A stretch of 6,718 nt of DNA from Actinomycetes bacterium (GTDB lineage: Bacteria > Actinomycetota > Actinomycetes > S36-B12 > GCA-2699445), in assembly GCA_022600255.1 (NCBI GenBank), contig JAHZKU010000128.1:1-6718 (forward strand), read 5' to 3'. Made by a program: the position numbers and the translations under genes. Under the pieces are notes generated by a model. That model was not told where the DNA came from. It searched no databases and saw only the letters and a list, made by a program, of their open reading frames with translations. How positions within the stretch are numbered: position 1 is the stretch's first letter; every line of letters begins with the position of its first letter. Below, piece after piece: positions 1 to 6,206 of this stretch.

Positions 1-304
1 CAATGCGTTCCTTGGCCGCTTTGGCCCGCTGAAGATCTATGTCTTCGGCCGCCTCGGCGATCTCAGCCAGAATCTGAATCCGGTTACCATCCAGACTGAA
101 GAACCCGCCGTGCACCGCGAAAAGCCTCGGATCTTCATCAACCGGATCGATTCGCACCGGACCATCTGACAACATCGCCAACACCGGCTCGTGGCCAGGC
201 AGGATCCCCATGTCACCCTCAACGGTTTTGAGGACAACATTCTTGGCGGCCCCGCTCCACACCGAGCGGTCTACCGACACGATCGCTACCTGAAGTTCAG
301 CCAT
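1..304 (-). CDS. atpC: ATP synthase F1 epsilon subunit, 3' end missing
   Basis: Epsilon is part of the rotating central stalk. It binds gamma and the c-ring and in many bacteria restrains ATP hydrolysis. I translated the minus strand by hand from the ATG at 304-302. It begins MAELQVAIVSVDRSVWSG and stays open for 101 residues to the window edge. The family hallmark of the N-terminal beta-sandwich is GDMGILPGHEP (residues 30-40), followed by the HGGFFSLDGNRIQIL strands (65-79). The start of the C-terminal helical part, rich in Ala and Glu, is visible at 80-101. The rest of that hairpin lies outside the window, so its length and regulatory residues cannot be judged. The start is 7 bp after the atpD stop, which implies translation from the same message. 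The Shine-Dalgarno is weak; the best candidate is the AAGAAGGG at the end of atpD. Confidence 0.95.
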   Translation of the reverse strand, partial: MAELQVAIVSVDRSVWSGAAKNVVLKTVEGDMGILPGHEPVLAMLSDGPVRIDPVDEDPRLFAVHGGFFSLDGNRIQILAEIAEAAEDIDLQRAKAAKERI

Positions 305-311
305 GTTGAGG

Positions 312-1790
312 TCAGCCCTTCTTCTTCAGCTCGGCTGCGTTTCGCTCCACGTCCTGGATACCGCCGCACATGAAGAACGCCTGCTCCGGCACGTGGTCAT
401 ATTCGCCATCGGCGAGCGCCTTGAACGCAGCGACCGTCTCGGTGACGGGCACGAATGAACCCGGTTGCCCGGTGAAGGCCTCGGCCACGAACATGTTCTG
501 CGACAGGAACCGCTCAATACGACGGGCGCGGTTCACCAGAATCTTGTCTTCTTCGGAAAGCTCGTCAATACCAAGAATCGCGATGATGTCTTGCAGGTCC
601 TTGTACCGCTGCAGGATTTCCTTGATCCGTGCCGCCACCTTGTAGTGATCTTCCCCGATGTACCGCGGATCCAAGATTCGTGAGGATGAATCCAGCGGAT
701 CCACCGCCGGGTAGATGCCCTTCTCCGAGATTGGCCGTGACAACACGGTGGTGGCGTCTAGGTGCGCGAACGTGGTGGCTGGTGCTGGGTCAGTCAAGTC
801 GTCAGCAGGAACATAGATGGCCTGCAGTGACGTAATCGAGTGCCCGCGGGTAGAGGTAATGCGCTCCTGCAGCTGCCCCATCTCATCAGCCAATGTGGGC
901 TGGTAACCCACAGCCGATGGCATGCGACCGAGCAGAGTCGAGACCTCAGAACCAGCCTGTGTGAAGCGGAAAATGTTGTCGATGAACAGCAGCACGTCCT
1001 GCTTCTGAACATCGCGGAAGTACTCCGCCATGGTGAGCGCACTGAGCGCGACCCGAAGCCGAGTACCCGGCGGTTCATCCATCTGGCCAAAGACTAGAGC
1101 TGTCTTGTCTAGGACGCCGGACTCGCTCATCTCCAAGAAGAGGTCGTTTCCTTCACGGGTGCGCTCGCCGACACCAGCAAAGACCGAAACGCCGCCGAAC
1201 TCCTCCGCGACGCGGTAGATCATTTCCTGGATAAGGACTGTCTTACCAACACCGGCACCGCCGAACAGACCGATTTTGCCGCCACTCACGTATGGAGTGA
1301 GCAGGTCGATGACCTTGATGCCGGTTTCGAAGACCTCAGTCTTTGATTCCAACTGGTCAAACGGGGGGGCTTGCCGGTGGATACCCCACCGTTCCTTGAT
1401 GTCGAGGGTGCTTTCCTCTACATCCAGGCATCGACCCAGTGTGTCCCAGACGTGACCTTTCGTCACATCACCAACCGGAACCATGATCGGGCCACCGGTG
1501 TCCGTCACTGGCGCACCACGAGTTAAACCATCAGTGGGCTGCATGGAGATGGCGCGCACCATGTTGTCCCCGATGTGCATGGCAACCTCGAGCGTCAGCA
1601 TTTGGGAAAGGGCGCCTTCGATGTCGCCGTCCCCCTCCTCAGCGAAGTTGACGGTGACGTGAAGGGCATTCTCCAGCTCTGGCATGGCCTCGGCAGGGAA
1701 CTCCACGTCCACGACAGGGCCTGTCACCCGTGCGACCCGACCCACGCTCTGTGACTCGGTGTCAGCGGTTTCAACAGCAGTTGCAGTCAT
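312..1790 (-). CDS. atpD: ATP synthase F1 beta subunit (catalytic)
   Basis: Beta carries the three catalytic nucleotide sites that make ATP from ADP and phosphate in the alpha3-beta3 head. The 492-residue product is complete. Visible landmarks are the N-terminal beta-barrel with GRVARVTGPVVDVEFP (17-32), the P-loop GGAGVGKT (177-184), GERTREG (208-214) with the catalytic Glu at 209, the Walker B strand and following helix VLLFIDNIFRFTQ (266-278), the family signature PAVDPLDSSS (361-370) and an exact DELSEED lever (409-415) that contacts gamma. The first 16 residues are a polar, poorly conserved extension, and an acidic insert EEGDGDIEG lies at 51-59; both look like lineage variation. The ATG is supported by AGGAAGAG a few bases upstream (1793-1800). 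A 52-bp gap separates it from atpG upstream, and atpC follows 7 bp downstream. Nothing suggests damage. Confidence 0.99.
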   Translation of the reverse strand: MTATAVETADTESQSVGRVARVTGPVVDVEFPAEAMPELENALHVTVNFAEEGDGDIEGALSQMLTLEVAMHIGDNMVRAISMQPTDGLTRGAPVTDTGGPIMVPVGDVTKGHVWDTLGRCLDVEESTLDIKERWGIHRQAPPFDQLESKTEVFETGIKVIDLLTPYVSGGKIGLFGGAGVGKTVLIQEMIYRVAEEFGGVSVFAGVGERTREGNDLFLEMSESGVLDKTALVFGQMDEPPGTRLRVALSALTMAEYFRDVQKQDVLLFIDNIFRFTQAGSEVSTLLGRMPSAVGYQPTLADEMGQLQERITSTRGHSITSLQAIYVPADDLTDPAPATTFAHLDATTVLSRPISEKGIYPAVDPLDSSSRILDPRYIGEDHYKVAARIKEILQRYKDLQDIIAILGIDELSEEDKILVNRARRIERFLSQNMFVAEAFTGQPGSFVPVTETVAAFKALADGEYDHVPEQAFFMCGGIQDVERNAAELKKKG

Positions 1791-1792
1791 TT

Positions 1793-1800
1793 CTCTTCCT
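1793..1800 (-). promoter_or_regulatory. Shine-Dalgarno of atpD
   Basis: On the minus strand the bases AGGAAGAG lie just before the atpD ATG. This is one of the better ribosome binding sites in the window and supports the chosen start of beta. It gives atpD its own initiation site across the 52-bp gap after atpG, so beta need not depend on coupling to gamma. Confidence 0.7.
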
Positions 1801-1842
1801 CAGCTCCCTAATAACTCCAGCGCAGCAACGCTGTCGTTCTAA

Positions 1843-2772
1843 CTACGCCAGCGCGGCGGCTCCGCCCACAATCTCGCTGATCTCTTGGGTGATTTCGGCT
1901 TGTCTGGCCTGGTTGGCCAATCGAATATAGGTCTTCGTCAGTTCTTCTGCGTTGTCGCTTGCGGACTTGCAGGCTCGGCGACGGGCAGCGTGTTCAGATG
2001 CGGCCGACATGAGCAACGCGGTGAAGACCGAGTTCTCAACGTAGCGTGGCAGCAACTCGTCGAGCACCGCGTCGGCGCTGGGCTCGAAATCGTAGAGCGG
2101 GAATACCGGGTCGTTCCCGTCTTCTCCGCCAACCTGGGAAGCGCTAGTGTCCACTTCCTCTTCCACAATCTTCAAGGGAAGAATCCGGCGCACGCGGGCT
2201 TCCTGGACCCCCATGTTCACAAAGTGCGTATAGACAATGTGGATTTCGTCAGCCCCACCATCTTCGGTGCGCTCTAGGAATCGCTTGAGCAACGAGTCCC
2301 CGATCTCCTTCGCATCCTCGAAAGTCGGCTGGTCGGAGATGCCGACCCACTCGCCACCCATCTCCTTTTCCCGGAATCGGTAGTAGCCCACGCCCTTGCG
2401 CCCGACGACGTAGGGGATGACCTCCTCGAAACCCCATTCCTCTTCCAAGTTACGAGTCAGCGCTTCACCTTCGCGGATCGCGTTGATCGAGTAAGCACCG
2501 GCTAGGCCACGGTCCGCCGTGATCACCAAATAGATCGCCCGTTTGCGCATGCGCTGCTTGCTGATCAGGGGGTGGTTCTCCACGCCTGTGGCGTGGGAAG
2601 CCGCAGCGGAAATCGCTGCGAACAAGGCCGTTGAATAGGGCACGGCACTCTGGAGTCGCCGCTGCGCTTTGACGATACGCGATGAGGCGATCATCTCCAT
2701 CGCTTTGGTGATCTTCTTCGTGGACTGGACCGACTTGATCTTGCGTCGGTAGATCCGTTGCTGTGCACCCAT
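1843..2772 (-). CDS. atpG: ATP synthase F1 gamma subunit
   Basis: Gamma is the coiled-coil shaft that turns inside the alpha3-beta3 head and passes torque between the c-ring and the catalytic sites. The product has 309 residues, in the range of actinobacterial gammas and a little longer than E. coli (about 287). The N-terminal helix contains the conserved stretch RRKIKSVQSTKKITKAMEMI (9-28). The Rossmann-like core carries TADRGLAGAYS (85-95), the counterpart of the family's SDRGLCG. The C-terminal helix has SDNAEEL (272-278) and ARQAEITQEISEIVGGA (289-305), the conserved end that sits in the head. A polar, acidic insert at about 207-222 (VDTSASQVGGEDGND) precedes the PLYDFEPS segment and accounts for part of the extra length. 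The ATG lies 5 bp after the atpA stop, so coupling to alpha translation is likely. The Shine-Dalgarno is weak (GAAAGAA). Confidence 0.98.
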   Translation of the reverse strand: MGAQQRIYRRKIKSVQSTKKITKAMEMIASSRIVKAQRRLQSAVPYSTALFAAISAAASHATGVENHPLISKQRMRKRAIYLVITADRGLAGAYSINAIREGEALTRNLEEEWGFEEVIPYVVGRKGVGYYRFREKEMGGEWVGISDQPTFEDAKEIGDSLLKRFLERTEDGGADEIHIVYTHFVNMGVQEARVRRILPLKIVEEEVDTSASQVGGEDGNDPVFPLYDFEPSADAVLDELLPRYVENSVFTALLMSAASEHAARRRACKSASDNAEELTKTYIRLANQARQAEITQEISEIVGGAAALA

Positions 2773-2777
2773 CTAGA

Positions 2778-4415
2778 TCAGTTCTTTCGGACCTTTTTGG
2801 TGATCTTGGCTTGGTCGATGTCCTCTTCTTCCAAAGCCGCGACCTCCGGTTCGTGGCCTAGCACCAGACCTTCGCCGGTACGGAACTGGGTTTTGAACTC
2901 TGCGATTCCCTTGGTCAGAGCCGCTACGGTCTCATCGGACATTTGACCAGTCTCGGCCACGGCCTTGATAACGTCTGCGTGATCGCGCTTGAGGTAGTCG
3001 AGGAACTCCTTCTCAAAGCGCAGAATGTCGCTGGTTGGAACGTCGTCCAACTCACCGGTGGTACCTGACCAGATGGATATTGCGGTCTCTGGCATGGTGA
3101 ACGGATCGTACTGGGGCTGCTTAAGCAGCTCTACCAACCGAGCTCCTCGCTCCAACTGGGCCTTTGAGGCTGCGTCTAGGTCGGAGCCAAACGCTGCGAA
3201 CGCCTCCAGTTCCCGGAACTGGGCCAAGTCCAAACGCAAACTACCGGCCACCTTGCGGATGGCTTTCGGCTGCGCCGCCCCGCCGACACGAGAAACGGAG
3301 ACACCCACGTTGATGGCGGGCCGAATACCTGCGTTGAAGAGGTCAGTCTCCAGGAAGCACTGCCCGTCGGTGATGGAGATAACGTTCGTCGGAATATAGG
3401 CCGACACGTCATTGGCTTTCGTTTCGATGATCGGTAGACCGGTCATCGAACCGCCGCCAAGATCATCACTCAGCTTGGCACAACGCTCCAGAAGCCGTGA
3501 GTGCAAGTAGAAGACGTCACCTGGGTAGGCTTCGCGACCCGGTGGCCGCCGCAGGAGCAACGAAACCGCACGGTAGGCCTCGGCCTGCTTGGAAAGATCA
3601 TCAAAAACGATCAAGACGTGTTTGCCTTGGTACATCCAGTGCTGGCCAATGGCTGAACCGGTGTATGGGGCCAAGTACTTGAAGCCGGCGGAGTCTGATG
3701 CTGGTGCGGCAACGATGGTGGTGTAGTCCATCGCACCGTATTCTTCCAAGGCGCCGCGGACGCCAGCAATCGTGGAGCCCTTCTGCCCGATCGCGACGTA
3801 GATACAACGTACCTGCTTGTCGGCATCACCGGTCGCCCAGTTCTCACGCTGGTTGATGATGGCGTCCAAGCACAGGGCCGTCTTACCGGTCTGGCGGTCA
3901 CCAATGATCAGCTGGCGCTGGCCTCGACCAATGGCGGTCATGGAGTCGACCGCCTTGATACCGGTTAAGAGGGGCTCGGTGACTGGCTGGCGCTGCACAA
4001 CGGTCGGCGCCTGCAGTTCCAGAGCACGCCGTTCCTCGGATTCGATCTCACCGAGGCCATCAATCGGATTACCAAGGGGATCTACCGTCCGTCCGAGGAA
4101 CCCATCGCCCACCGGCACGCTGAGGACTTCACCGGTGCGGCGCACCTCTTGGCCTTCCTCGATTTTCGAGCCGTCACCAAGCAGCACGCAGCCGATCTCA
4201 CGGACGTCCAGGTTCAGGGCAATTCCTAGCAGGCCACCCTTGAACTCTAGGAGTTCGTTGGTCATCGCCGAGTGGAGTCCCTCCACACGAGCGATTCCGT
4301 CGCCGGTTTCTAGGACTCGACCAACTTCTTCGGTGGACGTGCTCGCCTCATACGAGTCAACGTTTCGTTGAATCGCATTGCGGATCTCGTCCGGCTGGAT
4401 TGTCAGCTCGGCCAT
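2778..4415 (-). CDS. atpA: ATP synthase F1 alpha subunit
   Basis: Alpha alternates with beta in the F1 head and holds the non-catalytic nucleotide sites. It also supplies the arginine finger to the catalytic sites. The product has 545 residues. Landmarks are the beta-barrel with the GDGIARVEGL type segment (38-47), the P-loop GDRQTGKT (172-179), the Walker B-like strand VLIVFDD (267-273), RRPPGREAYPGDVFYLHSRL (289-308) and the family signature PAINVGVSVSRVGG (366-379), in which R376 is the arginine finger at the same number as in E. coli. After the helical C-terminal domain ends at about 511, a charged tail continues for about 35 residues (HEPEVAALEEED then DQAKITKKVRKN). E. coli alpha (513 residues) lacks such a tail, while mycobacterial alpha has one that restrains hydrolysis. 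Start: ATG 37 bp after the atpH stop, with only a weak Shine-Dalgarno (GAAAGCGAG). Confidence 0.99.
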   Translation of the reverse strand: MAELTIQPDEIRNAIQRNVDSYEASTSTEEVGRVLETGDGIARVEGLHSAMTNELLEFKGGLLGIALNLDVREIGCVLLGDGSKIEEGQEVRRTGEVLSVPVGDGFLGRTVDPLGNPIDGLGEIESEERRALELQAPTVVQRQPVTEPLLTGIKAVDSMTAIGRGQRQLIIGDRQTGKTALCLDAIINQRENWATGDADKQVRCIYVAIGQKGSTIAGVRGALEEYGAMDYTTIVAAPASDSAGFKYLAPYTGSAIGQHWMYQGKHVLIVFDDLSKQAEAYRAVSLLLRRPPGREAYPGDVFYLHSRLLERCAKLSDDLGGGSMTGLPIIETKANDVSAYIPTNVISITDGQCFLETDLFNAGIRPAINVGVSVSRVGGAAQPKAIRKVAGSLRLDLAQFRELEAFAAFGSDLDAASKAQLERGARLVELLKQPQYDPFTMPETAISIWSGTTGELDDVPTSDILRFEKEFLDYLKRDHADVIKAVAETGQMSDETVAALTKGIAEFKTQFRTGEGLVLGHEPEVAALEEEDIDQAKITKKVRKN

Positions 4416-4452
4416 CGTGACTCGCTTTCTATGGTTGCGCGGGTGCGCTTTG

Positions 4453-5262
4453 TTAGCCGGTTACCCGGCGGCGGACTTGGTCTAGTCGACTGGCAATGCT
4501 GCCGTCGATCACGTCGTCGCCGATCTCAATGGTGACCCCGCCCACAAGGGCAGCATCCACCTCGGCGTTAATGGCAATGTCTCTGTCGTACTTGCCGGCA
4601 AGCGCCCGTGCGAGCCGGTCCGTCTGGTCTTGGGTCAAAGGACGCGCACTGCGGACAACTGCCAGCAGTTTGCCGCGCCGTTCCGCGGCGAGCTCGGTGA
4701 AATGACCCACGGTCTGTTCAATCCGGCGACCCCGTAGGTGACCACTGATGTAGCTGAGCAGTACGAGCGTGGGCTTAGCGACTTTGTCATCAAGCAGGTC
4801 GGAGAGAATTCCGTCCTTTGTTGCTGCGGGCAGGCCCGGTGATGAAAGTGCCAACTGCAGGTCACCATTACCGGCCAGGATCTGGTTGAAGCGGAAGAGC
4901 TCGTCTTCGACCCGGTCCAGTTCCCCTGCACCCTCGGCCGCGCCAAACAGTGCCTCAGCGCCGGCATACTCCACGGCGTCGACCAAGTCTGCTTCGGATG
5001 ACCAACGCAAACCAACGATGGTTTCGCAAATCTCCACGGTCAGCGGGGATACCTTGCCGGACAGCAGCTGCGAGACAATGCCTTTCCGTTCCTGCTTGGG
5101 CTGACCGCCATCACTCAGGGAACTGCGTAGCGGCTTCTCCCGCGTGAGTAGGTCAGCCACCTCTAGTAGTTCCCCACCAGCGGCGGCCAATCCGGGGTCA
5201 CCGAACTTGGCCTTGAGGTCCTCCCCCAATGCAGCCAGCGAAACGCGGGAACTTCCAATCAT
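4453..5262 (-). CDS. atpH: ATP synthase delta subunit, long actinobacterial type
   Basis: Delta (the OSCP homologue) caps the F1 head and ties it to the b subunits of the peripheral stalk. The product has 269 residues, about 90 more than the usual bacterial delta (E. coli 177). The C-terminal part is clearly OSCP-like: AAERRGKLLAVVRSARPLT (192-210) and DAALVGGVTIEIGDDVIDGS (236-255), then SRLDQVRRRV (258-267). The extra length is N-terminal. Residues 35-100 can be laid on 125-190 without gaps at an offset of 90, for example KGIVSQLLSGKV (60-71) against DGILSDLLDDKV (150-161). This suggests a duplicated OSCP N-terminal domain. The ATG shares one base with the atpF stop (TGATG), so delta is probably coupled to b. 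It is not fused to atpF, unlike in mycobacteria. Confidence 0.97.
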   Translation of the reverse strand: MIGSSRVSLAALGEDLKAKFGDPGLAAAGGELLEVADLLTREKPLRSSLSDGGQPKQERKGIVSQLLSGKVSPLTVEICETIVGLRWSSEADLVDAVEYAGAEALFGAAEGAGELDRVEDELFRFNQILAGNGDLQLALSSPGLPAATKDGILSDLLDDKVAKPTLVLLSYISGHLRGRRIEQTVGHFTELAAERRGKLLAVVRSARPLTQDQTDRLARALAGKYDRDIAINAEVDAALVGGVTIEIGDDVIDGSIASRLDQVRRRVTG

Positions 5263-5834
5263 CAGGACTGATCCTTCGCGTCGGCGGAATCTTCCAGTTC
5301 AGCGATGAACTGATCCACGACCGCAGTAGCACGGGCATCGTCTGTCAAGGACGCCCCGACCACCCGGCCAGCCAAGTCCACCGCGATTCCGCCAACGTCT
5401 TGCCGCAGCGAGGCCACGGTCTGCGTGCGTTCGGCAGCCAACTGCGCTTCGCCGCGACGAGCAATCGCGGCGCGCTCGGCCTCGGCCTGGTTCTTAGCCT
5501 CAGCGACGATCGCTTTTCCGTCTGCTTCGGCTTTCGCGCGAATCGATGCTGCTTCGTCCTGCGCCCCTGCGATCTGCTTTCTGTAGGTCTCAAGCAGTTC
5601 GTGGGCATCTTTCTCTGCGGCCGCCGCCCGCTCCAAGCCGCCTTCGATCGCGTCTGTGCGTTCTTCCAGCGTCTTCTTGATCGCGGGAAGGGCCAGTTTG
5701 GCCAGCACAAAAAACACGATGAAGAACGCAACAGTTCCCAAGATGAGGATATCTAGGGGTGTGCTCAGCACACTGGGCGTTTCCTCGCTTCCGCTGGCGA
5801 GCGGCAGCGCTACATTCGCTACTACTGACAACAC
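5262..5834 (-). CDS. atpF: ATP synthase Fo b subunit, GTG start
   Basis: Subunit b anchors the peripheral stalk in the membrane and runs along the head to delta. The product has 190 residues. A short extracytoplasmic N-terminus (1-27) is followed by one membrane segment at about 28-49 (LDILILGTVAFFIVFFVLAK). A long, Ala- and Glu-rich amphipathic helix then spans about 52-180, with the family stretch KKTLEERTDAIEGGLERA (53-70). The ending VDLAGRVVGASL (152-163) contacts delta. The start codon is GTG (5834-5832). It is favoured because AAAGGA lies 7 bp upstream and the next hydrophobic segment needs this N-terminus. The gap after atpE is 42 bp. The stop overlaps the atpH start by one base. Only one b-type gene is seen, consistent with a homodimeric b stalk. 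Confidence 0.97.
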   Translation of the reverse strand: MLSVVANVALPLASGSEETPSVLSTPLDILILGTVAFFIVFFVLAKLALPAIKKTLEERTDAIEGGLERAAAAEKDAHELLETYRKQIAGAQDEAASIRAKAEADGKAIVAEAKNQAEAERAAIARRGEAQLAAERTQTVASLRQDVGGIAVDLAGRVVGASLTDDARATAVVDQFIAELEDSADAKDQS

Positions 5835-5841
5835 GTTGGCG

Positions 5842-5847
5842 TCCTTT
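5842..5847 (-). promoter_or_regulatory. Shine-Dalgarno fixing the atpF GTG start
   Basis: On the minus strand AAAGGA lies 7 bases upstream of the GTG at 5834-5832. No ATG is available near the expected N-terminus, so this site decides in favour of GTG initiation for subunit b. Confidence 0.7.
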
Positions 5848-5876
5848 GGTTGAGTCGTTCGTCCGGTTCAGTACGA

Positions 5877-6104
5877 TTAGGTACCGAAAACGAATGGCAC
5901 GACGAAGCCGATCAGTGCCAGGGCTTCTGCCAACGCGAAGCCGAGCAGCATGTTCTGGCGAATCACGCCATATGCTTCTGGCTGGCGGGCGATCGCCTGC
6001 ACACCCTGACCGAAGATGATACCGATACCGATACCGGGCCCAATCGCGGCCAGACCGTAACCGATCGAGCCAATCGAACCAGTAACCTCCGCTAGCAGAG
6101 TCAT
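5877..6104 (-). CDS. atpE: ATP synthase Fo c subunit (proteolipid)
   Basis: Subunit c forms the rotating membrane ring that carries protons past subunit a. The 75-residue hairpin is complete. Helix 1 (about 10-36) carries the glycine-rich packing motif GPGIGIGIIFGQG (22-34). The polar loop ARQPE (39-43) faces gamma and epsilon. Helix 2 (about 47-73) holds the essential carboxylate Glu60 in LAEALAL. The position matching the sodium-ligand Gln of sodium-driven rings (Ilyobacter Gln32) is Ile27. The Ser-Thr and Tyr ligands after the Glu are also replaced by Ala, Leu and Ile, so proton coupling is inferred. The ATG has the strongest ribosome binding site in the window (AGGAAGGT), fitting the high c:a stoichiometry. 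A 101-bp gap separates it from atpB and a 42-bp gap from atpF. Confidence 0.98.
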   Translation of the reverse strand: MTLLAEVTGSIGSIGYGLAAIGPGIGIGIIFGQGVQAIARQPEAYGVIRQNMLLGFALAEALALIGFVVPFVFGT

Positions 6105-6206
6105 TTACTTACCTTCCTGTTGTCCGACGGATGGTCCGCCGGTCTGGAGTCCATGGGATTCTATCTCGTTGTGATTCATGGGATGTGTCGTGTCCGAGTT
6201 GTGCAT
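6105..6206 (-). CDS. Candidate 33-codon ORF filling the atpB-atpE gap
   Basis: This is an unrecognised open frame. On the minus strand the atpB stop TGA (6208-6206) overlaps an ATG (6206-6204) as TGATG, the same geometry as the atpF-atpH junction. The frame then stays open for 33 codons and ends with TAA (6107-6105), directly against the atpE ATG and in its frame. The peptide begins MHNSDTTHPMNHNE and ends SVGQQEGK. It is hydrophilic, with no membrane segment or known motif. A second in-frame ATG lies at 6179-6177. Its own Shine-Dalgarno is weak (CGGGG), so coupling to atpB termination would be needed. Codon choice includes ATA, ACA and several GGA codons, and G or C at about 20 of 33 third positions is not strongly gene-like. 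It could be a coupling leader for atpE, a real small protein, or a chance open frame. Confidence 0.27.
   Translation of the reverse strand: MHNSDTTHPMNHNEIESHGLQTGGPSVGQQEGK
6111..6118 (-). promoter_or_regulatory. Strong Shine-Dalgarno of atpE
   Basis: On the minus strand AGGAAGGT sits 6 bases before the atpE ATG, followed by an A/T-rich spacer (AAGTAA). It is the best match to the anti-Shine-Dalgarno among the genes here. Subunit c is needed in many copies per enzyme, so a strong initiation site is expected. Confidence 0.75.
6124..6142 (-). other. Hairpin upstream of the atpE ribosome binding site
   Basis: The minus strand reads CCGGCGGA, then CCA, then TCCGTCGG. This forms an 8-bp stem with one G-U pair and a 3-base loop, ending 5 bases before the atpE Shine-Dalgarno. 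No T-run follows it, so it does not look like an intrinsic terminator. It might mark an mRNA processing or stability boundary that favours atpE, or act as a translation-responsive element. No function is shown by the sequence alone. Confidence 0.45.

Noticed and set aside
1885..2277. A 130-codon plus-strand open frame opposite atpG.
   Set aside because: It is a shadow of the gamma gene, with no recognisable motif and no supporting gene start.
3817..4371. A 184-codon open frame on the plus strand.
   Set aside because: It lies fully antisense to atpA, whose protein is unmistakable. The composition (runs of Ser, Arg, Pro) is that of a shadow frame in GC-rich coding DNA.
5229..5756. A 175-codon open frame on the plus strand opposite atpF.
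   Set aside because: It is antisense to the recognised b subunit and shows no domain; long antisense frames are expected opposite Ala- and Glu-rich genes.
6124..6142. Reading the atpB-atpE hairpin as an intrinsic terminator.
   Set aside because: No T-run follows on the transcribed strand, and a terminator in the middle of the atp operon would be unexpected.
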